Assembly: GCA_947588825.1 (NCBI GenBank)
Contig: CANPZU010000006.1
Location: 1 to 64,000 of the forward strand
Direction: 5' to 3'
Source of the DNA: an uncultured Clostridia bacterium
GTDB lineage: Bacteria; Bacillota; Clostridia; Oscillospirales; CAG-272
Length of the DNA: 64,000 nucleotides
Made by a program: the position numbers and the translations under genes. The notes under the pieces are model-generated. The model ran no database searches, was not told the origin of the DNA, and worked only from the letters and a program-made list of their open reading frames with translations. Position 1 is the stretch's first letter; every line of letters starts with the position of its first letter. Shown in pieces: positions 55,171-64,000 of this stretch.

Positions 55171-56979
55171 CTATGGCGTCCGCAGTTTGTTGTGCGGTCT
55201 TGGCGGTTCGTTCTGTTCGCTCATGACGGTCCCGCCCGACGAGCTTTCCGTTTTCGGCTTTTTCTTGGGCTTCGGTTTTTCCTCCGGTATATCGAGCGGT
55301 TCGGGAACGCCGCCGCAGATGGCGGTTTCAATGATCTCCTTGCCGGTGTATTCTACCTTGCGGGAGCCTTTGTCGGCAACGGTATAGGGCTTTTTGTCAA
55401 AGTCGATGCCCCATTTGGTGAACAGCTTCAGCTTGGAGATAAACGGGTGCGTCCCGGTTTTCATGACAATGAACGACCCCTTCTTCATGGATTTCAGCTC
55501 GTCCGCCGTCATCAGCGGCCGCTCGGTCATTTGCAGACTTTGGGACGGGTCGTTCTTGCTTCGACTGACCGAGCCGGTCATCACCGTGCGGGAGCCAAGC
55601 GCCTTGGAAATGACTTCGGCGGTTTCAGAGGTCGGCGCAAAGCCGCCCGCAATGGTCACTTGGCAGTTGTCTTGGATGATGGCCGCGCCCTCCGCGCCGT
55701 AGTTTTTCTGTAATTGCTGGTAGCTTTGGATAATAGACACGATGCTCATTTTTCTTGACCGGCTGGCAGAGTACATAACCTCCGCAGAACTGATGGGCGG
55801 CAGAGAGCCGAACTCGTCGCAGTAAAACATGACGCGGTTTTCCAGCGCACCGCCGTTTTCATCGGCCACGGTCAGTATTTCACGATACATCTGTTGGATC
55901 AGTAGCGACACCATGAAGAAGGTGTTGGGATTTTCCTCCGGCAATACCACGAACACCGCACACTTCTGCGAACAGAACTTCTCCGCGTCGATAGCGGTAT
56001 CGAAACAGAGGATTTGTTCCAGTTCGCTATCGAGGAAAGCATTCAGACGGGACATCGCCGTGGACATGACCGATTGCATGGCTTGGTCAGATGTGTTGAG
56101 AGCCGCTCCCGCAAACCACAGTGCCTTGTGTTCGGGCGGCAGGCGTTCCATGAGAAGCTGGAACTGATTTTTTCCTTTGATATCGGAGGGAGCCAACAGG
56201 TCTTGGATCAGCTTGAACACCGACACGATGTGCCGCCGGGCGGGCGGAGCATACTCGGCAATCAGCAGGATTACCGCCGTGAGCAGTCCTTCGGCGGCGT
56301 CATAGAAGAAAGCGTTCTGTCCGTAGGCCGAGGCGTCGCCGTCGTTGTAGATCAGCGTCTTGGCGATGATCTTGGCGTATTTCTCTGCCTTTGCCCGGTA
56401 TGCGAGGTTGTCGGGATGCTCCTTGCTCAAATCCATATACTTGTTGACAAGGTGCAGAAGGTTGTTGCCGTCCGACTTGGTGGGATTCCGTAAATCAATC
56501 ACGGCAACGGAATAGCCGTATTGCTCTTTTGCAATATTTCCGTAATTGCGGTAGAGGTCGCCCTTGGTATCGGTCGTGAGAAAGGACATTCCTGCCGCAC
56601 AAGCATATTCAAGGTTCGGATACAGCCAGAAGGCGGTCTTACCGCAGCCCGCCGCACCGATCATCATGGTGTGGACGTCTCCGGTATCCACCAGCGCCAC
56701 GGTCTGTCCGTGCTTATTCTGACAGCCGACGATCACGCCTTGGGGCAGATGGAGGTCGTGACCTTTAGCGGCTCTCCATGTTTTCGGCTCGAACGGCACA
56801 AACTTGTATATGCGGTGCAGCTCTCCCTTGGACGAAAACCTTGCCGTTCCGTGCTGACCGTCGCCGACTGTCTTGCTTTTGATTCCGTTGAGGTTATATA
56901 GGTGCGAGGCGAGCGTCAGTCCGCCGATGACGGCGAACATTGTCGCCGCAATGATAATTAAGAGAATCGGATTTCCCAT
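55171..56979 (-). CDS. VirD4/TraG-like type IV coupling protein
   Basis: MIGAAGCGKTAFWLYPNLEYACAAGMSFLTTDTKGDLYRN, MFYCDEFGSLPPISSAEVMYSASRSRKMSIVSIIQSYQQLQKNYG. Confidence 0.92.
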   Translation of the reverse strand: MGNPILLIIIAATMFAVIGGLTLASHLYNLNGIKSKTVGDGQHGTARFSSKGELHRIYKFVPFEPKTWRAAKGHDLHLPQGVIVGCQNKHGQTVALVDTGDVHTMMIGAAGCGKTAFWLYPNLEYACAAGMSFLTTDTKGDLYRNYGNIAKEQYGYSVAVIDLRNPTKSDGNNLLHLVNKYMDLSKEHPDNLAYRAKAEKYAKIIAKTLIYNDGDASAYGQNAFFYDAAEGLLTAVILLIAEYAPPARRHIVSVFKLIQDLLAPSDIKGKNQFQLLMERLPPEHKALWFAGAALNTSDQAMQSVMSTAMSRLNAFLDSELEQILCFDTAIDAEKFCSQKCAVFVVLPEENPNTFFMVSLLIQQMYREILTVADENGGALENRVMFYCDEFGSLPPISSAEVMYSASRSRKMSIVSIIQSYQQLQKNYGAEGAAIIQDNCQVTIAGGFAPTSETAEVISKALGSRTVMTGSVSRSKNDPSQSLQMTERPLMTADELKSMKKGSFIVMKTGTHPFISKLKLFTKWGIDFDKKPYTVADKGSRKVEYTGKEIIETAICGGVPEPLDIPEEKPKPKKKPKTESSSGGTVMSEQNEPPRPHNKLRTP

Positions 56980-57884
56980 GCTTCTTCCTCCGTTTCTGTT
57001 GGTTCTTCGGGCGGACGGCACAAATCCTCGTTCCAGTCCTTGCCCTGTGGGATTTCAATTTCGTATTTGTATCCGCCGGTGAACAGCTTCTCGGCAATTC
57101 TTCGGGCGGCGGCTTGCCCCGGTTCGTCGCTGTCGAGGCAGAGGTGAACTTCGTTTAGATGTGGGTGCTGTTTGAGAGTATAAAAAAGCGCCCGATCCGC
57201 GACCGAGCAGAGGGCAACATAGGAATGCTCTTTCCAATTTTCCTTGTGCATGGAGATATACGAAAGCATATCTATCGGGGCTTCAAAAACATAGAGTCGA
57301 TTGCTTTTCCCGATGTGGTGGAAGCTGTACTCCGGTTCGCTGCCGGCCTCGTTGCCCTTGTAAGTGCTTTCCGTACCGGAGCCGCGCTTGGAGATATGCC
57401 GTATCTTTCCCGTTTCATCTGTTCCCACGAATACGACATTGTGGTACTTGGCATCCTCGTAGATCAGCCCGGCATGGGCAAAATGGTTCAGCACATCCCG
57501 GTCAATGCCTCGGTGTTTGAGCAGATACGCATACACCCGGCGCATATTGCCGTTCCGCTCCGGCTGGACGAGCGGTTTTTGCTCCTTGACCACAGGCGGC
57601 GAGGCGGCCAAGATGCCGCTGCTTTCCCCCAGCAGATAGTCCATTGCCTCCTGATAGGTCTTGTTGTAAAAACGCCGCACAAAGTCGATGGCGTCGCCAC
57701 CCTCCCGCTCGTATTGGTGATACCACAGGTTGCCTCGGATCGTCACTTTCTGCCCGCCGTCCCGCCATTCGTACTCCTTGCCGGAGCGTTTGAGGGTTTC
57801 CCCTTGGGAGCGGAGCAGCTCGGCAATGTCGGTCTGTCTGGCTCGCTCCTTTTGTTCGTCTGTATAACGGATATAGGTTGACAT
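56958..57884 (-). CDS. Toprim/DUF3991-like mobile-element protein
   Basis: MSTYIRYTDEQKERARQTDIAELLRSQGETLKRSGKEYEWRDGG...GGDAIDFVRRFYNKTYQEAMDYLLG, HLCLDSDEPGQAAARRIAEKL. Confidence 0.85.
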   Translation of the reverse strand: MSTYIRYTDEQKERARQTDIAELLRSQGETLKRSGKEYEWRDGGQKVTIRGNLWYHQYEREGGDAIDFVRRFYNKTYQEAMDYLLGESSGILAASPPVVKEQKPLVQPERNGNMRRVYAYLLKHRGIDRDVLNHFAHAGLIYEDAKYHNVVFVGTDETGKIRHISKRGSGTESTYKGNEAGSEPEYSFHHIGKSNRLYVFEAPIDMLSYISMHKENWKEHSYVALCSVADRALFYTLKQHPHLNEVHLCLDSDEPGQAAARRIAEKLFTGGYKYEIEIPQGKDWNEDLCRPPEEPTETEEEAWEIRFS

Positions 57885-57901
57885 GATTTCTCCTTTCTCG
57901 G

Positions 57902-60100
57902 TCATCCCATCTTCTGACCGTGCAGTTCCATTTTCTCCGCAATCTTCTGCCGCAGCTTCTTCTCGATATGCCTGCGGCCGTTTTCCTCTCGCCGCAAATC
58001 GTCCCGGAAGATCTGCGAGAGCCGGGCAATCAGCCGCAGAGCAGTAAGGCCGATCGGCGCTCTGTTTGCTCCGGGGCGGTAGTGTTCCAACACATAACGG
58101 GCGTAGGGATTGCCCTGATCGGCGGAGGCCGTCAGCAGTTGAACGGCCAGGTTGTAATCCCGCTCCACTTCCTGACCGTAAAGATACATTTTTCCAAGCT
58201 GATATTGGGCGTACTGATTTTCTTTCTCCGCCGCTTGCCACAGCCAATAAAGCGCCTGCGGCACGTTTTTCGGAATGCCATCGCCGGAGAGGTAAAGCCT
58301 CCCCAGCAGATACATTGCCTGATCGTTTCTTTTCTCCGCCGCCGAGGTGAGCAGACGCTCCGCTTCGGCGGTATCTTTTTCGGTCAGTTCACCCCGCATG
58401 AGGAGCTTGCCGAGCAGATACGCCGCCCACACATTGCCACGGTCGGCGGACTCCCGTAAAAGAAAAAGCGCCTTGCCGGTATCGGGATGCTCCGCAAGAC
58501 CGTCGAGGTGCATTTTTGCGAGTGAATATTTTGCGTAGGAATTTCCTTGCCGGGACGCTTTTTCAAATAATTCCTCGGCTTTGGAAAAGTCGGCATATAC
58601 ATCCTCGCCCTTGAGATAGGTTTTGCCCAATAGGTACTGTGCATATTGATTGTTCTTCGCTTCCGCCTGCCACAGCCAATGCAGGGCTGTGGCAACGTCC
58701 TTTTCGATTTCCTCTCCACGCAAAAATAATTTTCCGAGTCGGTATGCGGCGATATCCAACCCTTGATTTGCCGCCAATGTCAGCAGGTGGACGGCTTCTG
58801 CGGGATCGTACTGCTCCGTATCCCGGTCGAGGTAATCTTTGGCTTTGAAATACTGTTTCCACGCATTGGGGCGGTTGTCCTGCCGGTCGCTTCTTTTGTG
58901 GAGAGGCCTCGGCTCGGTTTCCGCATCGGAAATCTCCGGCGCCGGTTCGTCATTTTCTTCCGGCGATTCCTCGAAGGTCACGTCGTCGGAAAGCAGATGC
59001 ATCGCTTCCCGGATCACGGCGTTCCGCACCGATTTGAACTCCTTGTTCTGTGAGAGTGGTATCCGCTTCGGCATGGTATCGGTGTAGGTACGGATGATTT
59101 CCTCCCGTTGCTCGTACCACAGGTCATATAGATCGGCGATGCGGCTGTCCTTCGCCAGCTCGTCCACGATCCCGTTCACAAGATTTTTGGCTCTTTGCGG
59201 AAGGTAGCCGTATACCTTTTTACCCTTCGTGCGGGAGAGCGCATCGGCCAGTTCCTTCAGCATCAACTCTACGGTTTCGTTGTCGTAACTGCCGGCGCTG
59301 ATCCGCTCCACGATCTCCGAGAGCATATCCCGGCTCTCTTTTTTCAATGCATTCCGATGCTCGGTCTGCCGGTCGTAGACTTGCAGAAGGTCTTGCTTGA
59401 AGATTTCACGGGCGAAGGAGGATTTCAGCCGGTGCAAACCCTGCTCGGTCATATACGGTTTTTTGCCGGTGGAGTAGGCCACGATATGCACATGAGGATG
59501 ATGGGATTCGTTGTGGAAAGCGGCGTACCACTTGAGGTCCGTCAGCGGGATCTTCATCGCCTCTGCCATTTCTTTTGTGTGGCTGCGGAGCAGATCCCGC
59601 CATGCGGAGCCATGGTCATAGCCAAGTCTTGCCGCATCTTCCCGGCGAAGGGAGAGGACTTCGGTGAACACCACGCCCGGATGTTCCGCCACTTCCTTCG
59701 CCACAGCGGAGAGATGGATCGGCACGTCGCTGTCTGTAAACAGTCCGTGCGCGCCGGCCTTTTCCACATGAGGACGCATGGCAATGTAGCCCACATAGTT
59801 TTCTCGCTTGCCGATCAGGTCAACCTTGTCCTCGATGGCGCGAGAGATGAACTCGGACGCCGCGCCTTTGGTTTTCGTTTTTGCATAGTCTGTATACTCG
59901 AAGCTGTCTCTTGTGTCGGGGAAGTCCGAGAGGATTTGACCGATCAACTTCTCCTGCGCTTTGGTTGCGGGGAGCGACTTCCACGAGTCGTCCAGCTTCT
60001 CCACGCCATCCCGTGTGGCGATATACCTGACGAGGTTTTCCGAATGTTTTCCCGCTGCGTTCGCCTTGAGGTAGCGCCACTTGAAGATTATTTTTGCCAT
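57902..60100 (-). CDS. Relaxase (MobP3-like) with C-terminal Sel1-like repeats
   Basis: 732 aa; WYAAFHNESHHPHVHIVAYSTG HxxxxHxHxH; repeats of type AxxxLGKLxLxGEExxxDxxxAxxxLxxAxxxxNxYAxYxLGKxYL. Confidence 0.88.
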   Translation of the reverse strand: MAKIIFKWRYLKANAAGKHSENLVRYIATRDGVEKLDDSWKSLPATKAQEKLIGQILSDFPDTRDSFEYTDYAKTKTKGAASEFISRAIEDKVDLIGKRENYVGYIAMRPHVEKAGAHGLFTDSDVPIHLSAVAKEVAEHPGVVFTEVLSLRREDAARLGYDHGSAWRDLLRSHTKEMAEAMKIPLTDLKWYAAFHNESHHPHVHIVAYSTGKKPYMTEQGLHRLKSSFAREIFKQDLLQVYDRQTEHRNALKKESRDMLSEIVERISAGSYDNETVELMLKELADALSRTKGKKVYGYLPQRAKNLVNGIVDELAKDSRIADLYDLWYEQREEIIRTYTDTMPKRIPLSQNKEFKSVRNAVIREAMHLLSDDVTFEESPEENDEPAPEISDAETEPRPLHKRSDRQDNRPNAWKQYFKAKDYLDRDTEQYDPAEAVHLLTLAANQGLDIAAYRLGKLFLRGEEIEKDVATALHWLWQAEAKNNQYAQYLLGKTYLKGEDVYADFSKAEELFEKASRQGNSYAKYSLAKMHLDGLAEHPDTGKALFLLRESADRGNVWAAYLLGKLLMRGELTEKDTAEAERLLTSAAEKRNDQAMYLLGRLYLSGDGIPKNVPQALYWLWQAAEKENQYAQYQLGKMYLYGQEVERDYNLAVQLLTASADQGNPYARYVLEHYRPGANRAPIGLTALRLIARLSQIFRDDLRREENGRRHIEKKLRQKIAEKMELHGQKMG

Positions 60101-60103
60101 CGG

Positions 60104-60508
60104 TTAAGAGCCTTTCTGAAATTTCACGGCGTCCTCCATGCGCACCGATCCGTGCAGGCGCTTGACTTCTTCTACACACATCCCCCGCAGACGGGAGAGG
60201 GTGTCGGCGTCGATCTCGCTGTTCGCCGCCGTGACGTGGAGGTTCATCGACAGCTCCACCGCCAACTTGAAGAGCAGATTTGCCATTCGGTTTTCGAGAC
60301 TGTCCAGCGTTCCTTTCATCGTGGAGACGATGACGTTCGGAAAATATCCTCTGTAATCGTTCGCCGTCAGGTAGCCTGCATAGAATAAAATCGCCTTTTC
60401 AATAAACTCCGCGCGGCTTTTGCAGTCGTCGTCCCGGTACAACTTCTCCACCTTTTTGAGGGTGTCCGGCTGTACCCACAGCGCAAATTTCTGTTTGTTT
60501 CCGTCCAC
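60104..60508 (-). CDS. MobC-like accessory/RHH protein
   Basis: 134 aa; KFALWVQPDTLKKVEKLYRDDDCKSRAEFIEKAILFYAGYLTA. Confidence 0.7.
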   Translation of the reverse strand: MDGNKQKFALWVQPDTLKKVEKLYRDDDCKSRAEFIEKAILFYAGYLTANDYRGYFPNVIVSTMKGTLDSLENRMANLLFKLAVELSMNLHVTAANSEIDADTLSRLRGMCVEEVKRLHGSVRMEDAVKFQKGS

Positions 60509-60796
60509 TTTTTCTCTCCCTTCCGCCGTGTATCACGGCAATTTTCGTGCCAAAATTTTCGGCTGACAACGCCCCGAAAACCCGCATGGTATAAGGCTTT
60601 TTCAGCCCTCGGAGGTTTGTGCTAAAATATATGCGAAACCTCCTTTTTCGGGGCGCAGCGCCTATGAAAAGCCTTGTGCTGTCGGCACACTTCGTACCTC
60701 TGACCCCAACGGGCGAAAATCGGGTGAATTCTGACCCCTATACGGAAAGATGCGAAAACCCCTTGTGCGGTCGGCGTTGCCGTCCGCTGTGAGCCT

Positions 60797-60884
60797 GGGG
60801 CTGTAAAAAAACAGGCCAAAAAAATCCGAGGTTCACTAAAGGAAGTGAATCTCGGATGTTTTTGGCCTGTTTTTTTACAGCCCC
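60797..60884. repeat. Long near-perfect hairpin (41-nt arms)
   Basis: GGGGCTGTAAAAAAACAGGCCAAAAAAATCCGAGGTTCACT / AGTGAATCTCGGATGTTTTTGGCCTGTTTTTTTACAGCCCC, 39 of 41 positions pair. Confidence 0.9.
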
Positions 60885-61242
60885 TGGGTGCGGGCTTCTG
60901 CCCGCAAAATCCGCATCGGGAGGGTCGGCGGCATAAGCCGACGACCAGTCGAATGCGATGCTCGCACTCTCCCCAAAGGGAGAGTACAAAGCCCCTCCGT
61001 CCGTCTTTTTCCGTATTCGCCGCACACGGGGCGAAACAGGGCGGGAATGCTGCGCGGTGGGTGTTTTCCCGTGCTTGCCCGAAAAAGCCGACACGGGGCG
61101 TTCTGTGGGCGACAGGGGCGTTACCGTTCGTCCGCTCCGTTTTCTGTGCTGATTTGGGGACTGTCACCGACAGAGCAAAGAAGAATGCAACAATGCAGAA
61201 CAGTCCCTATCTGGAAAAGAACACACTGCAATGTTTCCTTCT

Positions 61243-62211
61243 TCATCGGGGGAGAGACCATACCCAACTTCGTCCCGCTTTTCGAGTAACGACGCCGGGG
61301 ATATTTTTCTTCGCTTCGTTTACGGTGCGGCGGGAGATACCCTTCTGCTGCGCTATGCGGAAAATTTCTTCGCAGGGGATTTCCGTTCCGCTCTCCAACA
61401 TCGCGCAGATCAGTTCCTCTGCCGCCGAAGTTTTTGTTTCCGATACCGATCCGCACAGCAGCTCTGCGGAGGTGACATCCCCATAACCGTCGAGCCACAA
61501 AAAGCCCGCGTCCGTTCCGAGAGAAAACGCAAGGGATTTTCCCTCCGGCGCGAGTGAGGATTTGTCGTGTACCACAATGCGGGTGTGCGGTTCTTTCCTG
61601 AGCCGTCCGACCAACAGAACGCTCCGCGCCGCCGCACGAAAATCTATCGAGCCGAGTCCGCGATAGGAACTGTTGGCGCCCTGCGCTTTGTTCAGATGTC
61701 CAACGAGGACGATGGCACACTTTGTCCGCTCCGCAACGGCGGAGACCTTTTTCAGTACCGAGCGAATTTCATTGGCACGGTTCATATCCACCTTATCTCC
61801 GAGATAGCCCTGCACCGGATCGAGGATCATCAGTCCCGCGCCGGTCTGAACGATGGCGGACTCGATGCGTTCGTCCAGCAGAGAGAGGCACCGTCCGCTT
61901 TCATCGATGCAGAAGATTTTGCTTTCGTCTGCGCCGGCTTCGGCAAGCCGGGGCTTGACGGTATCTCCGAGTCCGTCCTCCGCTGTCTGATACAGTACCG
62001 GAAACGGTTCATGCGTCTTTGCTCCGGGGAGCGGCGCTCCTGCGGAACAGGCAGCCGCAAGGCGAAGAGCCAGCGTCGTTTTTCCTTCGCCGGGGTCGCC
62101 TTGGATCATGGTGATTTTTCCGAAAGGCAGATACGGATACCACAGCCAATCCACCGGCTGCAGCTCCACCTCCGACATTCGGATCAGTTTTACTTTCTTT
62201 TCTTCCGTCAT
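61243..62211 (-). CDS. RepA-like AAA/RecA-fold ATPase
   Basis: MTEEKKVKLIRMSEVELQPVDWLWYPYLPFGKITMIQGDPGEGKTTLALRLAAACSAG, GAGLMILDPVQGYLG, CAIVLVGHLNKAQGANSSYRGLGSIDF. Confidence 0.88.
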   Translation of the reverse strand: MTEEKKVKLIRMSEVELQPVDWLWYPYLPFGKITMIQGDPGEGKTTLALRLAAACSAGAPLPGAKTHEPFPVLYQTAEDGLGDTVKPRLAEAGADESKIFCIDESGRCLSLLDERIESAIVQTGAGLMILDPVQGYLGDKVDMNRANEIRSVLKKVSAVAERTKCAIVLVGHLNKAQGANSSYRGLGSIDFRAAARSVLLVGRLRKEPHTRIVVHDKSSLAPEGKSLAFSLGTDAGFLWLDGYGDVTSAELLCGSVSETKTSAAEELICAMLESGTEIPCEEIFRIAQQKGISRRTVNEAKKNIPGVVTRKAGRSWVWSLPR

Positions 62212-62541
62212 GGATACCTTCCTTCCATTGGTTTTGATTTTGATGCAAGCACAGTCAATCTGTTCATCCTCTCCTTTGCATGATTCGGCGCAGCATCGGT
62301 TTGGAAACGGAATCCGATTGCGCCTATGTAAGCCGATGAATGTTCTTCCATATGTATCGGAATGAAATTTGCGCTTTGATAGCATCCGATTTTGCTTTTC
62401 ACTTTGTATTCCACAATTTTTCCGGATTTCACAACCGGCAGAAATAGAAAATGCCCTCGCTTTCCTTTCGGAAAATGAGAGCATAAAAAAGCGCCGGCAG
62501 TTCACCATGCGGTGTGTCGGCGGTTTCGTAAGTATTTTATT

Positions 62542-63321
62542 TTAGTTGGTTCGCACCCCACGCACAAAAAGGCGGTGGGTATTGGAGCCGCTCGGCGTAC
62601 AGGTGACCAGCGTACAGATTTCCTTGCCTTCCTCGACCTTATCGTCGGCGTAATCCTCAAAGCTGTTGGGATCAACCACACGAACATTGTCCACCTCGAA
62701 GGTTACGGTGTCTTTTAAGACCGTGACGGAGAAGGTATCTCCCTCTTTCAGCTTATCCAAATGCTCGAAGGTAACGGCAGTCGCCATATTTCGATGGGAC
62801 AGAAGAACATAGTGTCCATCCGTGCCGCCGATGGGCAGCGAAGCGTATTCCAAATGACCACAGCCTCGGCTTAGGTTTTTGTCGGAGGAATAGTGGTAGA
62901 TGGGCAACCGGACGTCAATGGAGGGAATTTCGATATATCCGATCACCTCCGTCCCCGGCACGCTCAATTCGGTCGGATAATCCTGCTCGAACTGATCGAA
63001 CAGCTCTCCCCAAATATACGGATGGGCAAGAGCATATTTTTTGTTGTATTCAATGGCGTTTGTTTCAATCTCCGCCAATTCCTCGTCGGTCAGACGGTTT
63101 ACGGCCGCTATGTATTCCTCGATGGCGTCCTCATGCTGCCGGTTGGTGATCCAAGTCCCTACCGGACGGGAGAGGAGGGCGGCAAGTCCGGCAAGAGCGC
63201 AAAGGATCAGAGCGGCGTCGATCAGCTTGTCCCACAGCGTTCGCTTTTTCTTTCCTGCCGGTTTGTTCTCCTGCGCGGATGGAACAGACTCTGTTTCCGG
63301 CTTTTTCTTTGTAGCTTGCAT
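62542..63321 (-). CDS. Sortase
   Basis: 259 aa; N-terminal TM, GCGHLEYASLPIGGTDGHYVLLSHRN, CTLVTCTPSGSNTHRLFVRGVR. Confidence 0.9.
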   Translation of the reverse strand: MQATKKKPETESVPSAQENKPAGKKKRTLWDKLIDAALILCALAGLAALLSRPVGTWITNRQHEDAIEEYIAAVNRLTDEELAEIETNAIEYNKKYALAHPYIWGELFDQFEQDYPTELSVPGTEVIGYIEIPSIDVRLPIYHYSSDKNLSRGCGHLEYASLPIGGTDGHYVLLSHRNMATAVTFEHLDKLKEGDTFSVTVLKDTVTFEVDNVRVVDPNSFEDYADDKVEEGKEICTLVTCTPSGSNTHRLFVRGVRTN

Positions 63322-63423
63322 TTTTCATTCCTCATCTGTCGGGTAAAAGGTAGGTGCGGGCGGGCTTTTGGCCGGCGCCCGCACCCGCGGTTTATCGGTT
63401 TTCTTTTTTTGGCTGCTCCGCTG

Positions 63424-64000
63424 TTACTTTACACGGACACGGCGCTTTTTGCAGAAGCACATAAAGACGATCCCGGAAATGATCAAAGCTCCGCCAAGCA
63501 GATAGAACAGTCCGACGCCGCCGCTACCGCTGAACGGCAGGAACGGGGGCTTGGCGTTTACAAAGAGCCAGTTCGCCTGCGGATGTTCTTCTGTGATCTC
63601 ACCGTTTGTGCTGAAGTCTGTCGGATGGATGAAGTTGTCGGGATTGGTGATGTCAGGAGTCTCAATCACATTGACCACATATTCGAGATTGTATCCATCT
63701 CGGCCGGTTTCCTTCACGGTGTACTTTGTATCCATCGGAATGCCGCTTATGACGAAGCGTTCTCCGTGCATCAGCTTGATTTCGGCGGTAAGAACGGTTT
63801 TACCATCCACTACGGTCGAATTCCAAGAAACAGATTTCGTAATATCTTCGCTTGTTTCGCCTCCGGCTTCCGTTTTTTTGTACTTCGTCACGGTAAGAGT
63901 TTCGGCATTCAATGTTTTCTCCCCGCCCGCGGTCAGCGTTACGGTAAAGGTGAAGGTCTTATCCACTTCCCACTTGTCGTCATCGTGGATTTGCTTTTCT
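63424..64000 (-). CDS. Sortase-anchored Cna-B-like surface/pilin protein, N-terminus beyond window
   Basis: FTFTVTLTAGGEKTLNAETLTV..., C-terminal LPFSGSGGVGLFYLLGGALIISGIVFMCFCKKRRVRVK (LPxxG, TM, positive tail); frame remains open upstream of 63966. Confidence 0.85.
   Translation of the reverse strand, partial: EKQIHDDDKWEVDKTFTFTVTLTAGGEKTLNAETLTVTKYKKTEAGGETSEDITKSVSWNSTVVDGKTVLTAEIKLMHGERFVISGIPMDTKYTVKETGRDGYNLEYVVNVIETPDITNPDNFIHPTDFSTNGEITEEHPQANWLFVNAKPPFLPFSGSGGVGLFYLLGGALIISGIVFMCFCKKRRVRVK

Noticed and set aside
59195-60388. 397-aa plus-strand ORF
   Set aside because: Antisense of the relaxase gene; relaxase motifs are unambiguous on the minus strand.
1-64000. tRNA/rRNA genes and CRISPR arrays
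   Set aside because: None seen on reading; a tRNAscan/Infernal run would be needed to exclude small RNAs.

Overview
The window is almost entirely minus-strand coding and looks like a Clostridia-type (Firmicutes) integrative/conjugative element carrying a large exopolysaccharide/capsule locus as cargo. LEFT (1-8 kb): three serine recombinase ORFs, a MazF-like toxin, a sigma factor, a zinc-ribbon protein, an ImmA/IrrE peptidase, a LexA/S24-like repressor interrupted by an in-frame TGA, and a WYL regulator. LEFT-CENTRE (8-17 kb): an AlbA_2-type ATP-binding protein, a nucleotidyltransferase, VanZ, Glf, two trypsin/V8-like serine proteases and a large repeat protein. CENTRE (17-47 kb): a polysaccharide locus with MBOAT/SGNH, UGD, epimerase, Wzx, Wzy/EpsG, glycosyltransferases, two sodium:solute symporters, ATP-grasp ligases, and an unusual LDH-like/LuxC/LuxE/thioesterase/AMP-ligase/ACP/split-transketolase/SDR operon ending with a sugar transferase and an aminotransferase. 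RIGHT-CENTRE (47-54.7 kb): two SF2 helicases with 9 and 6 helicase-associated repeats, then a tyrosine recombinase gene flanked by a perfect 30-bp inverted repeat. RIGHT (54.8-64 kb): an HTH protein, VirD4/TraG-like coupling protein, toprim protein, relaxase with Sel1-like repeats, MobC-like protein, RepA-like ATPase, sortase and an LPXTG-type surface protein. Most interesting candidate: a predicted invertible DNA switch at 53084-54706. It combines 30-bp inverted repeats, a resident tyrosine recombinase and a consensus outward promoter that now points away from the helicase operon and would point into it after inversion. Other notable signals are two paralogous 31/34-aa single-TM micro-ORFs each coupled to a symporter, three C-G(8-9)-TA tracts each abutting a short hairpin (one frameshifting the MBOAT gene, one at the truncated 5' end of an SDR pseudogene), and a TGA exactly at the predicted Cys-Gly autocleavage position of the LexA-like protein. 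All family calls come from reading the protein sequences; no database search was run.
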